Of a DNA stretch of 64,000 nt, positions 45,193 through 55,369 are shown in pieces. The notes below the pieces were generated by a model that searched no databases, was not told the origin of the DNA, and saw only the letters and a list, made by a program, of their open reading frames with translations. The DNA lies in assembly GCA_016841645.1 (NCBI GenBank), contig JAENYS010000001.1, positions 124,001 to 188,000 on the forward strand, given 5' to 3'. The position numbers and the translations under genes are program-made. Each line of letters begins with the position of its first letter. The first letter of the stretch is position 1. Source of the stretch: Desulfoscipio geothermicus (GTDB lineage: Bacteria > Bacillota > Desulfotomaculia > Desulfotomaculales > Desulfallaceae).

Positions 45193-46452
45193 TCATCCTT
45201 TATTAATAATATCCTCTAAAATATTGTCGTCATCCCAAGGACCCACACTAGCCATACAGAAATTTTCCGGCTTTAATAATGTCTCTGCCAGATCTTTAAT
45301 GTCAGTGTCAGATACTTCCATAATACGGCTAACAATTTCATCCGGCGATACAACCTTGCCGAGATACAATTGAGACTTACCTAGCCTGCTCATTCTAGTG
45401 CTGATACTTTCCAGGCTAAGCAACAGGTTTCCTTTTAATTGGTCCTTAACTCGCTGCAATTCGGCAGCAGACACTCCGTTTGATTGGATGTTGTACATTT
45501 CCTGAAAAATTAATTCCAAAGCCGGGCGAACATTTTGTTTACTTAGCCCTGTATAGATGCAGAACAAACCGGAATCATGATATGAACTGTGATAAGAATA
45601 TATCGAATAAACAAGCCCGCGCTGTTCCCTAATTTCCTGGAAAAGCCGGGAACTTAACCCACCACCTAAAATAGTGTTAATAATTTGAAGAATATATATC
45701 TTTTTATCATCCAGGGCCAGTCCCTGTGTACCAAGACATATATGTACCTGTTCGTTTTCCTTGGCCCGGCAACCAACCTGGCAGGCGGGCTCTGGTAATG
45801 TATAAAGTCTTTCTTTTTTAGTTCCGGTTAATTTACCAAAGGTAACGTTTAAAGCACTAATAACATTTTGATTATCAAAGCTACCTGCTACAGATATCAC
45901 CATGTTACCAGGGCTGTAATGCTTGTGGTAAAAAGATAGTAATTGCTCCCGAGTTAATCCCTGTACGGTTTTTTCATAACCGCTGATCGGTCTGCCCAGT
46001 GGGTGTGACTGCCAAATTGTACCAGCTATAACATCATGAACCAATTCATCAGGAGCATCTTCGTACATTTTTATCTCTTCAACAATTACATTTCGCTCCC
46101 GATCAATATCAGCCTGATCAAATCGGGAATTTAGCAGCATATCGCCAAGCAAGTCGACACCCAGTAGAAAATGTTCATCCAACACCCTGGCGTAGTAACA
46201 TGTATATTCTTTAGTAGTAAAGGCATTTAACTGCCCGCCCACAGCATCAAGAGCCTCTGCTATATCTTTAGCAGTACGTTTTTCCGTCCCTTTAAACATT
46301 AAATGTTCAATAAAATGTGATATACCTGCCAATTCATTACTTTCATCCCGGGAGCCAATATCCACCCACACCCCAATTGCCACCGAGCGCACATAAGGAA
46401 CATTCTCCATAAGTACCTTTATTCCATTAGCCAGTTCGGCTACCTGTATCAC
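45193..46452 (-). CDS. mlpA: M16 family zinc peptidase (MlpA/YmxG-like)
   Basis: The 419-residue protein has the inverted zinc motif HFIEHLMFKG with the third ligand in ERNVIVEEIKMYED, then GYEKTVQGLTREQLLSFYHKHY and a C-terminal M16 domain with GGGLSSRLFQEIREQRGLVY. It is the size of one processing-peptidase beta-type subunit. The Bacillus homologue sits at the same place after ylxY. GTG 46452 has GGAGG 7 bases upstream. Confidence 0.93.
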   Translation of the reverse strand: MIQVAELANGIKVLMENVPYVRSVAIGVWVDIGSRDESNELAGISHFIEHLMFKGTEKRTAKDIAEALDAVGGQLNAFTTKEYTCYYARVLDEHFLLGVDLLGDMLLNSRFDQADIDRERNVIVEEIKMYEDAPDELVHDVIAGTIWQSHPLGRPISGYEKTVQGLTREQLLSFYHKHYSPGNMVISVAGSFDNQNVISALNVTFGKLTGTKKERLYTLPEPACQVGCRAKENEQVHICLGTQGLALDDKKIYILQIINTILGGGLSSRLFQEIREQRGLVYSIYSYHSSYHDSGLFCIYTGLSKQNVRPALELIFQEMYNIQSNGVSAAELQRVKDQLKGNLLLSLESISTRMSRLGKSQLYLGKVVSPDEIVSRIMEVSDTDIKDLAETLLKPENFCMASVGPWDDDNILEDIINKG

Positions 46453-46569
46453 ACGGTTACCTCCTGTTTATCAAAATCCCATTGCTACTTGTAGTATTTT
46501 GTTTAATTTCTTGCTGTTTTAATAAAAGTCCTTGTTTTATAAAACTATTTTTTAATTACAGGCATCTTT

Positions 46570-47691
46570 TTAATTTAACACCTTTTGCAATAAAGACATT
46601 TTTTTAATTGTACAACTCGCTACAATATCAGTAGCACCAACTTCATTGCCATTTAGAAAAACCTTAATTTCACCTAGCGGCTGCCCCTCATATACCGGTG
46701 CGTTGATATTACGCGTTAATCTTACTCTTTTTTCAAGCCTGTCTGTTCCGTCCACCCGTAAATTGATTACAATATCCTTTACCACTTTAACCGGAACTGT
46801 CTCGTTTACTCCGCCGGTAACCTTAACCCGGTCATATATTGCACCTGCATTAACAGTATGTACAGCTTTATATATGTCGAAGCCATAGTCCAACAGCCGG
46901 CTGGCATCTTCGAATCGGTCACTCCCATTTAAAATTACTGCCAGCAAGCGCCTGTCCCCCTTAGTGGCAGAAGCAACCAAGCACTTACCTGCCGCCACGG
47001 TTGTGCCTGTTTTAACACCATCCGCCCAGGGATAGCGCCAAAGTAATTGGTTAGTGTTTTTCAAATAATGGCTTATACCTCCCGGTCCTTCAATCACCTG
47101 GGCACGAGTTTTAACTATACGGCAAAATGCCTGGTCATGCAGCGCATAACGGGCCAGCAAGGCCAAATCAAGGGCGGTAGTAAAGTGGCCGGTTGCCGGT
47201 AAACCATTGGTATTGCAGAAGCTGGTCTCTTCGGCGCCCAGGAGCACCGCCTTTCCGTTCATCAAATGCACAAAAGATTCCTCTGTTCCTGCCACATGCT
47301 CGGCAATGGCCACACAGGCATCATTGCCGGACTTCAGCAATGCGCCATATAACAGTTGTTCCAGGGTAAGTTTTTCTCCTGGTTCAAGATACATGGAAGA
47401 TTCCCCAACCGCGGCAGCCCGGGGACTTACCGTTACGGTGCCCTTGACATCCGCGCCCGCAAGAGCTACCACTGCCGTCATTATTTTAGTCGTACTTGCC
47501 ATGGGCCTTGTAACCATGAAGTTTTTACCATAAAGGACTTGACCGTTATTAACATCTAATAATATTGCCGACTGGGCACTAATACGTAGGGGTTGCTGCC
47601 TACTATTGGCCAGGCCGGGCGATGTATCTACAACTGCAGGTAAAAGACAAAAAAATAACACCAATGGCATGGTAATCCAGGTTAAATGCAA
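46570..47691 (-). CDS. dacF: D-alanyl-D-alanine carboxypeptidase (DacF/DacB type)
   Basis: The 373-residue protein has a signal peptide (WITMPLVLFFCLLPAVVDT), the penicillin-binding SxxK in ASTTKIMTAVVAL, SGN in KSGNDACVAIAEH and KTG in DGVKTGTTVAAGKC, then a C-terminal beta domain. It trims peptidoglycan pentapeptides outside the membrane. TTG 47691 is chosen: GAGGTG is 6 bases upstream, while the longer frame to 47718 would place that site inside the gene. Position beside ylxY is unusual relative to Bacillus. Confidence 0.94.
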   Translation of the reverse strand: MHLTWITMPLVLFFCLLPAVVDTSPGLANSRQQPLRISAQSAILLDVNNGQVLYGKNFMVTRPMASTTKIMTAVVALAGADVKGTVTVSPRAAAVGESSMYLEPGEKLTLEQLLYGALLKSGNDACVAIAEHVAGTEESFVHLMNGKAVLLGAEETSFCNTNGLPATGHFTTALDLALLARYALHDQAFCRIVKTRAQVIEGPGGISHYLKNTNQLLWRYPWADGVKTGTTVAAGKCLVASATKGDRRLLAVILNGSDRFEDASRLLDYGFDIYKAVHTVNAGAIYDRVKVTGGVNETVPVKVVKDIVINLRVDGTDRLEKRVRLTRNINAPVYEGQPLGEIKVFLNGNEVGATDIVASCTIKKMSLLQKVLN

Positions 47692-47864
47692 TGGGAACAC
47701 CTCATCTTTGAATAACAATCTTCGTGTTAGGTTTTCCCATTATGTTTAGTTTTTATCCGATAGCTAACCGCCGCTAATATTTTGTTTTTTCAATCGTAAG
47801 ATTACTCACCGGACACGAAAGCGGCGCTAAGCTCCTGGATAACAACTTCTAATAATATATGGGG

Positions 47865-48578
47865 CTAAACCCCATCTGATTCTTGAATTTGTATATTAGG
47901 CAATTGTTCCAACATCTTTCCTACCGTAATTAATTGAAAACCTTGTTCCTTTAAACCGTCAATAATGCCAGGTAGTGCGTTAATAGTAGGTGCGGTTGGA
48001 TGCATGAGTACAATGGCACCGTTTTCCATCTTGCTTAAAACGCGTTTGCTAATGACCTCTGGGGTGGGGCGCTGCCAATCAACAGTATCAATACTCCAAA
48101 GCACCGTACGGTAGCCCAACTCATGCGCAGCCTCCAATACTGCCGGTCCCCTTTCTCCATAGGGAGGGGCATATAACCGAGGTTTTTTACCTGTAATATC
48201 AAAAATTATTTTTTCTGCTTTGCTTATATCCTGCAAGTTTTTCTGCAAGGATATATTGTCAGGATGTGGATGGGAATAACCGTGACTGCCAATTTCATGA
48301 CCCTGGCTAGATATTTTTTTCACCAGTTGGGGGAATTTTTCCGCCCAAGTACCACCGATAAAAAATGTCGTTTTAACATTTTTTTCCTTTAAAATCTCCA
48401 ACATCTGACCAATATATTCCTCGCCCCAAAACACATTACACGTCAGCGCCATAGCTTTGACATTTTCATCACCCTGGTAAATGGGTTCAACAACAGCAGT
48501 AGCAGCAACATGCTCACGAGTACAAACCGCCCATAAAATAAAGGCCCCTATAGTAATCAATAGAAAACATTTAATCAC
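47865..48578 (-). CDS. ylxY: YlxY-like polysaccharide deacetylase homologue, catalytic Asp motif lost
   Basis: The 237-residue protein has an N-terminal hydrophobic anchor, then a NodB-like domain: MALTCNVFWGEEYI, TTFFIGGTWAEKFPQLV, EIGSHGYSHPHP, LYAPPYGERGPAVL, WSIDTVDWQRP and GAIVLMHPT. The metal and catalytic TFDD motif of true deacetylases is replaced by TCNVFWGEEY, as in the YlxY group, so it may bind but not deacetylate glycans. The start is probably GTG 48578, with a weak site. It lies downstream of pnp as in Bacillus. Confidence 0.9.
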   Translation of the reverse strand: MIKCFLLITIGAFILWAVCTREHVAATAVVEPIYQGDENVKAMALTCNVFWGEEYIGQMLEILKEKNVKTTFFIGGTWAEKFPQLVKKISSQGHEIGSHGYSHPHPDNISLQKNLQDISKAEKIIFDITGKKPRLYAPPYGERGPAVLEAAHELGYRTVLWSIDTVDWQRPTPEVISKRVLSKMENGAIVLMHPTAPTINALPGIIDGLKEQGFQLITVGKMLEQLPNIQIQESDGV

Positions 48579-48670
48579 TCGCCGGCAATTAATTAAAATA
48601 AAGATATAACTTTCCTCCTTACGTAGATTATTTACATGAATACTTATGCACCAAACATATAAAAATGCTG

Positions 48671-48701
48671 TAAAAAAAATAAACCCCTTTTGTTTAGGGG
48701 T
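48671..48701 (-). terminator. Intrinsic terminator of pnp
   Basis: acccct/aggggt stem (48683-48688/48696-48701), 7-base loop, then a T-rich tract on the minus strand. It is 9 bases past the pnp stop. Confidence 0.85.
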
Positions 48702-48709
48702 AAAACAAA

Positions 48710-50944
48710 CTAGCTTGTTCTATTATTTAAAGGCCGGCGTTGACTGCGCTGGGGGCGCCGGTTATCCCTACTTTCTCTTGGCCTTTCTTTGTTTTCCATG
48801 CCCTCGGGAACCGGTAATAAATCTTTGTGGGAAAGTTTTAATCTCCCTTGATTGTCATAACCAATCACTTTAACCTCTAACATATCCCCTTCGTTGACCA
48901 CATCTTCCACTTTATTAACCCGCTCGTGAGCCAACTGAGAAATATGAACCAAACCATCTTTACCTGGCAAACCTAATACTCCAGGGATTATTTCCACAAA
49001 ACATCCAAAGTCAGTAATCTTTACCACTTTACCATTATATATTTGACCGCTTTCCACATCCTTGGTCAGTTTTTCCACGATGGATAATGCTTTATAGCCT
49101 GCCTCAGGGTTGACGGCAGCTATAAATACCCGGCCGTCATCTTCAATATCAATATCCACACCGGTCTCTTCAATAATTTTTTTAATGATTTTACCGCCGG
49201 GGCCAATTACATCCCTAATTTTATCCGTGTCTATAACAGTTTGAATGATTCTTGGCGCGTAGGGGGATAATTCAGTTTTAGGTTTATCGATCACTTCGAG
49301 CATTTTCCCCAGAATATGCATTCTTCCCTCATTGGCCTGGCTCAGGGCATGCTGCAATATTTCCCGGTCAATACCGGCTATTTTAATATCCATTTGCAGG
49401 GCGGTAACGCCCTTGGCAGTGCCGGCAACTTTAAAGTCCATATCGCCCAAATGATCCTCAAGGCCCTGAATATCAGTTAACACTGCAAATTCATCGCCTT
49501 CTTTAATCAACCCCATAGCCACCCCGGCCACCGGTGCCTTAATAGGTACACCTGCATCCATCAGCGATAAACAACTGCCGCAAACACTTCCCATTGAGGT
49601 AGATCCATTGCTTTCCAAAACTTCGGATACAACTCTTATCGTGTAAGGAAACTTCTCCTCAGGCGGAATCATTGGCTCAAGAGCACGCTCAGCCAACGCG
49701 CCGTGGCCGATTTCGCGCCTGCCCGGCGAGCGCATCGGCTTGGTTTCCCCGGTACTGAAAGGCGGGAAATTATAATGGTGCATATAGCGTTTACTTTCTT
49801 CAATACCCAGACCGTCCAATCTTTGCTCTTCCGATATGGCCCCCAAGGTTACAATGGAGAGCACCTGTGTCTGCCCCCGGGTAAAAAGACCCGAACCGTG
49901 TGTGCGTGGTAAAATACCCACCTCAACGCTAATGGGACGCACCTCGTTGAGCGCCCGGCCATCAACGCGCACCCGGTCTACTAAAATAAAGCGGCGAACT
50001 ACCTTCTTCTCCACACTTTCAATTATACCGGCAACGGCTTTGGCTTGCTCGGGGTACTCTTCCAGCAATTCCGTGGCAAGTTTATCTTTGACCCCATCAA
50101 GCAAATCTTCCCTCTCTTTTTTGGATAACTGTTTAACAATACCTTCCTGTACCGCAATCTTGATATCCTCGGAAACTCTTGTCGTAATAGCGTTTTCCAA
50201 CTCTTCTTCAATGATCGTCATTTCAGGGTTATATTTCTCTTTGGCCAAACCCATGTCCATCGCTTCGGTACGAAAAGATTCGATAAATTCCACAATTTCC
50301 TTGACCTTTTCATGCCCGAAAATAATGGCCTCCAGCATTTCGTTCTCCGGCACTTCTTTAGCACCGGCTTCCACCATCATTACGGCATCCTTGGTACCTG
50401 CAACCACTAAATGCATATCGCTTTTTTCCGCATCGGCTATATTGGGGTTAATAATGAGTTTATTATCCACCCGGCCTACAATAACACCACCAATAGGACC
50501 GTTAAAAGGAATATCTGAAATATGCAAGGCGGCCGAAGCCCCTACCATGGCGGCCATTTCCGGAGGATCATCCTTGCCCACAGATAAAACCAGAGCAATA
50601 ACCTGCACATCATTGCGCATACCCTTGGGAAACAAAGGACGAATAGGCCGGTCAATTAACCGCGCCGTTAGAGTGGCCTTTTCACTAGGCCGCCCCTCCC
50701 TTTTTATAAAACCGCCGGGGATTTTACCCACTGCATAAAGGCGTTCTTCATAATCACATGTTAGTGGGAAAAAATCAATCCCTTCCCTGGCATGCGGGGA
50801 CATAGTGGCATTAACCAGCACCACGGTATCGCCATAACGAACCAGCACGGCACCTCCGGCCTGTTTGGCCACCCTGCCTGTTTCTATGGTCATTTGTCTG
50901 CCACCGACGTCAATACTTTTCGATAAAATTTTTTGTTGCTGCAT
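48710..50944 (-). CDS. pnp: Polynucleotide phosphorylase
   Basis: The 744-residue 3'-5' phosphorolytic exoribonuclease has two RNase PH domains (second opening near [20 protein letters not shown]), the catalytic region [18 protein letters not shown], a KH domain ([19 protein letters not shown]) and an S1 domain ([19 protein letters not shown]). A basic tail follows. The start at 50944 has AGGA very close to it, so initiation context is weak. It lies after rpsO in the conserved rpsO-pnp order. Confidence 0.97.
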   Translation of the reverse strand: MQQQKILSKSIDVGGRQMTIETGRVAKQAGGAVLVRYGDTVVLVNATMSPHAREGIDFFPLTCDYEERLYAVGKIPGGFIKREGRPSEKATLTARLIDRPIRPLFPKGMRNDVQVIALVLSVGKDDPPEMAAMVGASAALHISDIPFNGPIGGVIVGRVDNKLIINPNIADAEKSDMHLVVAGTKDAVMMVEAGAKEVPENEMLEAIIFGHEKVKEIVEFIESFRTEAMDMGLAKEKYNPEMTIIEEELENAITTRVSEDIKIAVQEGIVKQLSKKEREDLLDGVKDKLATELLEEYPEQAKAVAGIIESVEKKVVRRFILVDRVRVDGRALNEVRPISVEVGILPRTHGSGLFTRGQTQVLSIVTLGAISEEQRLDGLGIEESKRYMHHYNFPPFSTGETKPMRSPGRREIGHGALAERALEPMIPPEEKFPYTIRVVSEVLESNGSTSMGSVCGSCLSLMDAGVPIKAPVAGVAMGLIKEGDEFAVLTDIQGLEDHLGDMDFKVAGTAKGVTALQMDIKIAGIDREILQHALSQANEGRMHILGKMLEVIDKPKTELSPYAPRIIQTVIDTDKIRDVIGPGGKIIKKIIEETGVDIDIEDDGRVFIAAVNPEAGYKALSIVEKLTKDVESGQIYNGKVVKITDFGCFVEIIPGVLGLPGKDGLVHISQLAHERVNKVEDVVNEGDMLEVKVIGYDNQGRLKLSHKDLLPVPEGMENKERPRESRDNRRPQRSQRRPLNNRTS

Positions 50945-51121
50945 ATCCTGCTTTTTAAATCCGGCTCGAATAAATAAGAACCGGTATCCTCCTTCCTCAT
51001 CCAGTCAAGTTAACATAGGACTGGTAGAAATTACTTTTATCACAAAAGAATTTCATTCTACATATTTAGTAGTATATCCTGCCTAAAATGAAAAAAATAC
51101 ATGTTTTTTTATTATTTGTAT

Positions 51122-51153
51122 AAATAAAAGCGGGTATGTACCCGCTTTTATTT
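51122..51153 (-). terminator. Terminator of rpsO, overlapping its stop codon
   Basis: 51122-51136 (aaataaaagcgggta) pairs perfectly with 51139-51153 over a 2-base centre. The rpsO stop codon (51148-51150) lies within one arm. Readthrough into pnp is usual for this pair in other bacteria. Confidence 0.8.
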
Positions 51154-51417
51154 GCGCAATCCCAATCTTTCAATTAATACACGGTATCGATTAAAATCCC
51201 GGCCCTTCAAATAGTTTAATAAAGCCCGGCGCTGGCCAACCATTTTAAGTAGCCCACGCCTGGAATGATGGTCTTTTTTATGGATCTTGAGATGCTCTGT
51301 CAAGTCGTTGATCCGTCTGGTCAAGATAGCCACCTGTACTTCGGGAGAGCCAGTATCATTTTCATGCAACTTAAAACTATCAATAACAGACTGTTTTTCC
51401 GGCACCGATAATGCCAC
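51148..51417 (-). CDS. rpsO: Ribosomal protein S15
   Basis: The 89-residue protein is S15: [20 protein letters not shown], then [36 protein letters not shown] and [12 protein letters not shown]. It binds 16S rRNA helices in the small subunit platform. GTG 51417 gives the standard length and follows AAAGGAGGTG by 6 bases; the frame extends to 51456 without support. Confidence 0.98.
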   Translation of the reverse strand: MALSVPEKQSVIDSFKLHENDTGSPEVQVAILTRRINDLTEHLKIHKKDHHSRRGLLKMVGQRRALLNYLKGRDFNRYRVLIERLGLRK

Positions 51418-51514
51418 AGGTTTCACCTCCTTTATATTATAATCGCTGCTAGCCAAGCTAATCGTCGGAGATAAACGAGTTCCCTAGCTAACAGTTCAAA
51501 TATTTTAAAAATCA

Positions 51515-51742
51515 TTATTTGCCTATAACAGTAATCACCAATCGCCCGCCGGATATATCTTTAGCAACAACATCAAACATACGTCCTGACTTGGCAAAAA
51601 ATCCTCTAAAGCGGGTGGCTGTGGGTATACGACCAGGTATACCGTTGGTGGCAGCTATAATATCAGCGACCGTAATTTTATCCTGGCGATAATCACGCAA
51701 TCGCTTACGCGCATGTTCGGTAATAATCACATTCATTTCCAT
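51515..51742 (-). CDS. Small basic protein, DUF4258/RelE-like candidate
   Basis: The 75-residue basic protein reads VIITEHARKRLRDYRQDKIT, then ADIIAATNGIPGRIPTATRF and FDVVAKDISGGRLVITVIGK. The order helix with HARKR, then strands ending in a xVITVI strand recalls DUF4258/BrnT-like toxins, but the match was made by eye. It follows a small acidic gene by 6 bases, a typical spacing of two-gene modules. It could equally be a conserved housekeeping peptide. Confidence 0.6.
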   Translation of the reverse strand: MEMNVIITEHARKRLRDYRQDKITVADIIAATNGIPGRIPTATRFRGFFAKSGRMFDVVAKDISGGRLVITVIGK

Positions 51743-51748
51743 GTTATT

Positions 51749-51979
51749 TTAATTAGCCCCTGTCTGGCAGGTTAGTTCATCTTCTTCCTGCGCCAAAAAT
51801 GCATACAAAGCATCCTGAAAGGCGGCTATTTGAGCATCTTCTTCTGTGTCAGCCTGTAAATATATTTTTTCCAATTCTTTTTTTAAATTCTGAAAGTCCT
51901 CACTCAAACAAATCAGTGCGATATGATTTAACCATTTTTTAATTTCTTCTTCAGGCAAATCGATCTTGGACACCCCCAT
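51749..51979 (-). CDS. Small acidic helical protein, partner of the following gene
   Basis: The 76-residue protein is rich in Glu, Asp and Leu (DLPEEEIKKWLNHIALICLS; ADTEEDAQIAAFQDALYAFL) and probably all-helical. It is unrecognised. It precedes the basic 75-residue gene by 6 bases. The start at ATG 51979 has a poor site; a G-run follows the start, so an internal GTG/TTG start is possible. Confidence 0.55.
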   Translation of the reverse strand: MGVSKIDLPEEEIKKWLNHIALICLSEDFQNLKKELEKIYLQADTEEDAQIAAFQDALYAFLAQEEDELTCQTGAN

Positions 51980-52125
51980 TAATGAAAAGTCTCATTTCTA
52001 GAGGTACGTTCATTTATTGGGAAACAAAACCGTTTCTGATTACAAATACATTGTAGCATATTCAACCTGACATGTAAACTTAGTAAGAAATAGATACACT
52101 GGTGGACATCAACATCCAATAACGA

Positions 52126-53064
52126 TTATATAGTATCGATTAAATCAGTACGGGCTTCATAAATGTCCCATTGAATCTGTTCAATTAATTCTCCAACCGT
52201 ATTAAATTTTTTTTCATTGCGCAGCCGCCTGATAAAATATACCTTAATAATCTTTCCGTACAAATCACCACTAAAATCCAGCAAATGCACTTCAATGGTT
52301 CGCACGAAGGAGTTATTATGAAAAGTAGGCTTAACGCCGATATTTGCAACTCCTCCCCAGGTATCCTCATCCACATCAACTTTCACTGAATATACGCCAT
52401 TGGCGGGCACCAACAAGTTATGATCCACATCTATGTTGGCTGTGGGAAAACCTAGAGTATTGCCGCGTCTTTCGCCATAAACCACCGTACCTTCAATCAC
52501 AGGGCTGTAGCCAAGATATTTCCTGGCCTCGGATATCTCCCCATCAGCCAGCAGACTTCTTATTAGTGTACTGCTAACCGGTTGACCTTCAATACTTACA
52601 GGTTGCAATACCTCCACATCAAAACCAAGTTTTTCACCGTATTCCTTTAATAGTTTCGGAGTACCCCGCCCCATATAGCCAAAAGTATAGTTATAACCTA
52701 CCAAAACAGCACGCACCGCCAGCTGTTCATGTAAAACCTGCTTTATAAAGTCCTCAGGACTCAGGCGAGCAAACTCCGGGGAAAAAGGTATCCACAGAAG
52801 CACCTCTACTCCTAGCTTGGCAAACATATCCCTTTTCACACCCGGCGGTAAAATCAATGGAGGAGCACCCTGCGGGTTTAATACTGCTAGGGGATGAGGA
52901 ACAAATGTAAAGACGGCAGGCGTTCCGCCAACCGCTCGCGCTTTAGCCACCAAATCGCCAATCAACCTCTGATGCCCAAAATGTATACCGTCAAAGTTAC
53001 CGAGCCCGACTACTATGTCTTTAAATTTATCTTTTACCCCTACCCAGTCTCTATAAATATGCAC
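52126..53064 (-). CDS. ribF: Bifunctional riboflavin kinase / FAD synthetase
   Basis: The 312-residue protein has the FAD synthetase domain GLGNFDGIHFGHQRLI, then GYNYTFGYMGRGTP and VSSTLIRSLLADGEI, and the riboflavin kinase domain GERRGNTLGFPTANI and GVYSVKVDV. It makes FMN and FAD, cofactors also needed by EtfAB and the dehydrogenase of this window. GTG 53064 has GGAGG 11 bases upstream. It follows truB by 26 bases. Confidence 0.97.
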   Translation of the reverse strand: MHIYRDWVGVKDKFKDIVVGLGNFDGIHFGHQRLIGDLVAKARAVGGTPAVFTFVPHPLAVLNPQGAPPLILPPGVKRDMFAKLGVEVLLWIPFSPEFARLSPEDFIKQVLHEQLAVRAVLVGYNYTFGYMGRGTPKLLKEYGEKLGFDVEVLQPVSIEGQPVSSTLIRSLLADGEISEARKYLGYSPVIEGTVVYGERRGNTLGFPTANIDVDHNLLVPANGVYSVKVDVDEDTWGGVANIGVKPTFHNNSFVRTIEVHLLDFSGDLYGKIIKVYFIRRLRNEKKFNTVGELIEQIQWDIYEARTDLIDTI

Positions 53065-53090
53065 TGCTAATATAACCTCCAGATTTGTGT

Positions 53091-54005
53091 TTAAACCAGT
53101 ACTTTAACCGGTTGAAGTATATATTGCCCCAACTTGTTAGGGTCATCTTTAACAACCGCCAGTGCAATTAATTCGCCGGCCCTTTCCAGACAAACCAACT
53201 GTTTGGCGGCTAACCGGTCTGCCAAATCATGCGCAGGCGGCGTAATACTATTGCCATAACTAACAGCTTTTGCCAACGAACCTTCAACCGCCACTCCGGG
53301 CAAGTATTCCAGTGCTTTTCTCATTGGCACCAGTAATGTATCCACATCCCGCCCGTTAACCTTGATCAACTGCTCCAGGACCACTGTATTCTCCAAAGTA
53401 AAAACCCCTGCCCGGGTGCGTAATAAAAATGACATATAAGCGCCACAACCCAGCGTTTCTCCTAAGTCATGGCAAATTGTTCGTATATATGTGCCCGCGG
53501 AACAATTTATATGCAAAATAGCCTTGGGAAATGCGGAATCTTTATAAAAATTGATCAGCTTAATTTCACTTATGTAAACAGAACGCGGTTTCCTCTCTAC
53601 TTCAATACCAGCCCTGGCCAGTTCATAAAGCTTTTTGCCATGATGTTTAATGGCCGATGTCATCGGTGGTACTTGCTTAATCCAGCCTGTAAAATTCTTA
53701 AGCGCTTGCTCAACATCATTGGCACTAAAACCATGAACGCCAAGCGATTTAATAACGTCACCAAAAGCATCCTGAGTAGTAGTGGATTTGCCAAAGGTTA
53801 CTTCCGCCCAATAACATTTACTATCCTCCAGGAACTGAATAATTTTTGTGGCCTTTCCCAGACAGACGGGCAATACACCTGCAGCCCCTGGATCCAAGGT
53901 ACCCGTATGCCCGGCTTTTTTTTGACCGGTGACCTTGCGAATAAAGCTTACCACATCATGACTGGTCATGCCCGGCGGTTTTATGACATTCAAAATACCA
54001 TCCAT
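53091..54005 (-). CDS. truB: tRNA pseudouridine-55 synthase
   Basis: The 304-residue enzyme has VIKPPGMTSHDVVSF, the catalytic Asp in HTGTLDPGAAGVLPVCLG, GAFGDV-like loop TTQDAFGDVIKS and the RNA-contact region SAGTYIRTICHDLGE. It modifies U55 of tRNA. It starts 2 bases from the nrnA stop, so the two are linked. Confidence 0.97.
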   Translation of the reverse strand: MDGILNVIKPPGMTSHDVVSFIRKVTGQKKAGHTGTLDPGAAGVLPVCLGKATKIIQFLEDSKCYWAEVTFGKSTTTQDAFGDVIKSLGVHGFSANDVEQALKNFTGWIKQVPPMTSAIKHHGKKLYELARAGIEVERKPRSVYISEIKLINFYKDSAFPKAILHINCSAGTYIRTICHDLGETLGCGAYMSFLLRTRAGVFTLENTVVLEQLIKVNGRDVDTLLVPMRKALEYLPGVAVEGSLAKAVSYGNSITPPAHDLADRLAAKQLVCLERAGELIALAVVKDDPNKLGQYILQPVKVLV

Positions 54006-54007
54006 AT

Positions 54008-54997
54008 TTATTCATCCTTTAAGGCAGTCAATGCCGCTTGAAACATCTGGTTTTTAATATCCTCCAAATCACCTTTTATCAAGCAACCAGCCGCCCTTGG
54101 ATGTCCGCCCCCTCCAAAATGAGCTGCCAGTATGTTAACATCTAAATAATATTTGGATCTTAAGCTGACCTTATATATGCCATCCTCCAATTCGCGGAAA
54201 AACAAAGAAAGTTCCACACCTTTGATCATGCGCGGGTAGTTTATCACGCCGTCCACATGTTCATCAGATGCGTTTAAGCTGTGCAACGTATCCCTTTTTA
54301 TAAACATCCAGGCCACCCTGCCACAGTCGCTTATGTACAGCGTTTGTAGAACAGCACTTAATACTTGCAGGCTAACCAGTGGTTTTTCTTCGTATAATAG
54401 TTTATTAATCCGAGCCGCAGGAACCCCTCGTTTTATTAACTCAGCAATTCTAAGGTGTGTCTCGCTGCTCGTATTATCATAGCAAAAAGAGCCCGTATCG
54501 GTAACAATAGCTACATACAAACAGGTGGCTATAGCTTCATCAATAACCACCGGTAACAGGGGTAGAAAATCGTTAACAATTTCACCCACAGCCGCATTAT
54601 CAGGCAAATTTATATACACATTACCAAAGGCAACAGAGCCGGCATGGTGATCTAAAACAACCACCCGGCCCGCCCGGTCGAGCAATTCCTGAAAATGCCC
54701 CAACCGGTCGGGCACCGAGCAATCCACGCTAACAAATAAATCAAATCGCCATAGTTGATCAAGCTCTACCCGCACTTCACCTGCGCCGGGTAAAAAAGTA
54801 TACAAATCCGGCACAGGATCAGGGCTAAAAAATACTACTTTTTTGCCCATTTGCCGCAGAGCCAACCCCAGTGCCAGCATAGTCCCCAGACAATCGCCGT
54901 CGGGCATAACGTGTCCACAAAGCGCTATCTTTTCCGCCTTATTTAGCTCATTAACCATCGCGGAAAAAAGTTGTTGTTTATCTTCTTTATCACACAT
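54008..54997 (-). CDS. nrnA: DHH-family oligoribonuclease / pAp phosphatase
   Basis: The 329-residue DHH-DHHA1 protein has [36 protein letters not shown] and the C-terminal [13 protein letters not shown]. NrnA degrades nanoRNA and removes the 3' phosphate of pAp. ATG 54997 or 55015 could start it; both lie inside the rbfA 3' end, with GAGG upstream of the former. It is coupled to rbfA and truB, as in many Firmicutes. Confidence 0.94.
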   Translation of the reverse strand: MCDKEDKQQLFSAMVNELNKAEKIALCGHVMPDGDCLGTMLALGLALRQMGKKVVFFSPDPVPDLYTFLPGAGEVRVELDQLWRFDLFVSVDCSVPDRLGHFQELLDRAGRVVVLDHHAGSVAFGNVYINLPDNAAVGEIVNDFLPLLPVVIDEAIATCLYVAIVTDTGSFCYDNTSSETHLRIAELIKRGVPAARINKLLYEEKPLVSLQVLSAVLQTLYISDCGRVAWMFIKRDTLHSLNASDEHVDGVINYPRMIKGVELSLFFRELEDGIYKVSLRSKYYLDVNILAAHFGGGGHPRAAGCLIKGDLEDIKNQMFQAALTALKDE

Positions 54998-55337
54998 CTT
55001 TGTTTTTAACCTCATCCAACAGTTCCATAACCCGAACCCCGTGATCTAAGGATTCATCAAGATTGAAGGATATCTCGGGCACATGTCTCAACCTGATGCG
55101 CCGCCCCAGCTCGGTACGGATAAACCCCCGGGCTTTTTTTAAGGCCAGCATGGTGTTTTTCCTCAGCTCATGATCGCCTAAAACACTAACATAAATTTTA
55201 GCGTATTTCAGATCATTTGATACATCTACCCCGGTTATAGTAGCAAACCCAACCCGCGGGTCCTTTAATTCATTTAATAACAGGTTGGACATTTCTTTTT
55301 TTATAGCCTCGGCCAACCTTTCCGGCCGGTGGGACAT
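54990..55337 (-). CDS. rbfA: Ribosome-binding factor A
   Basis: The 115-residue protein has [20 protein letters not shown], then [20 protein letters not shown] and [19 protein letters not shown], typical RbfA. It assists 30S maturation and cold adaptation. The start has GGGAGGG. It lies 32 bases after infB in the conserved nusA-infB-rbfA-truB operon. Confidence 0.97.
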   Translation of the reverse strand: MSHRPERLAEAIKKEMSNLLLNELKDPRVGFATITGVDVSNDLKYAKIYVSVLGDHELRKNTMLALKKARGFIRTELGRRIRLRHVPEISFNLDESLDHGVRVMELLDEVKNKDV

Positions 55338-55369
55338 AATAATCCCTCCCTGGGGTTATAGTACTATAT

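Noticed and set aside
49836-50738. 300-residue reading frame on the plus strand opposite pnp
   Set aside because: It is a Ser/Thr/Pro-rich shadow of the conserved pnp gene, has no ribosome binding site and no recognisable domain.
51418-51456. Longer rpsO start
   Set aside because: The extra residues are absent from S15 proteins, and an ideal ribosome site precedes GTG 51417.
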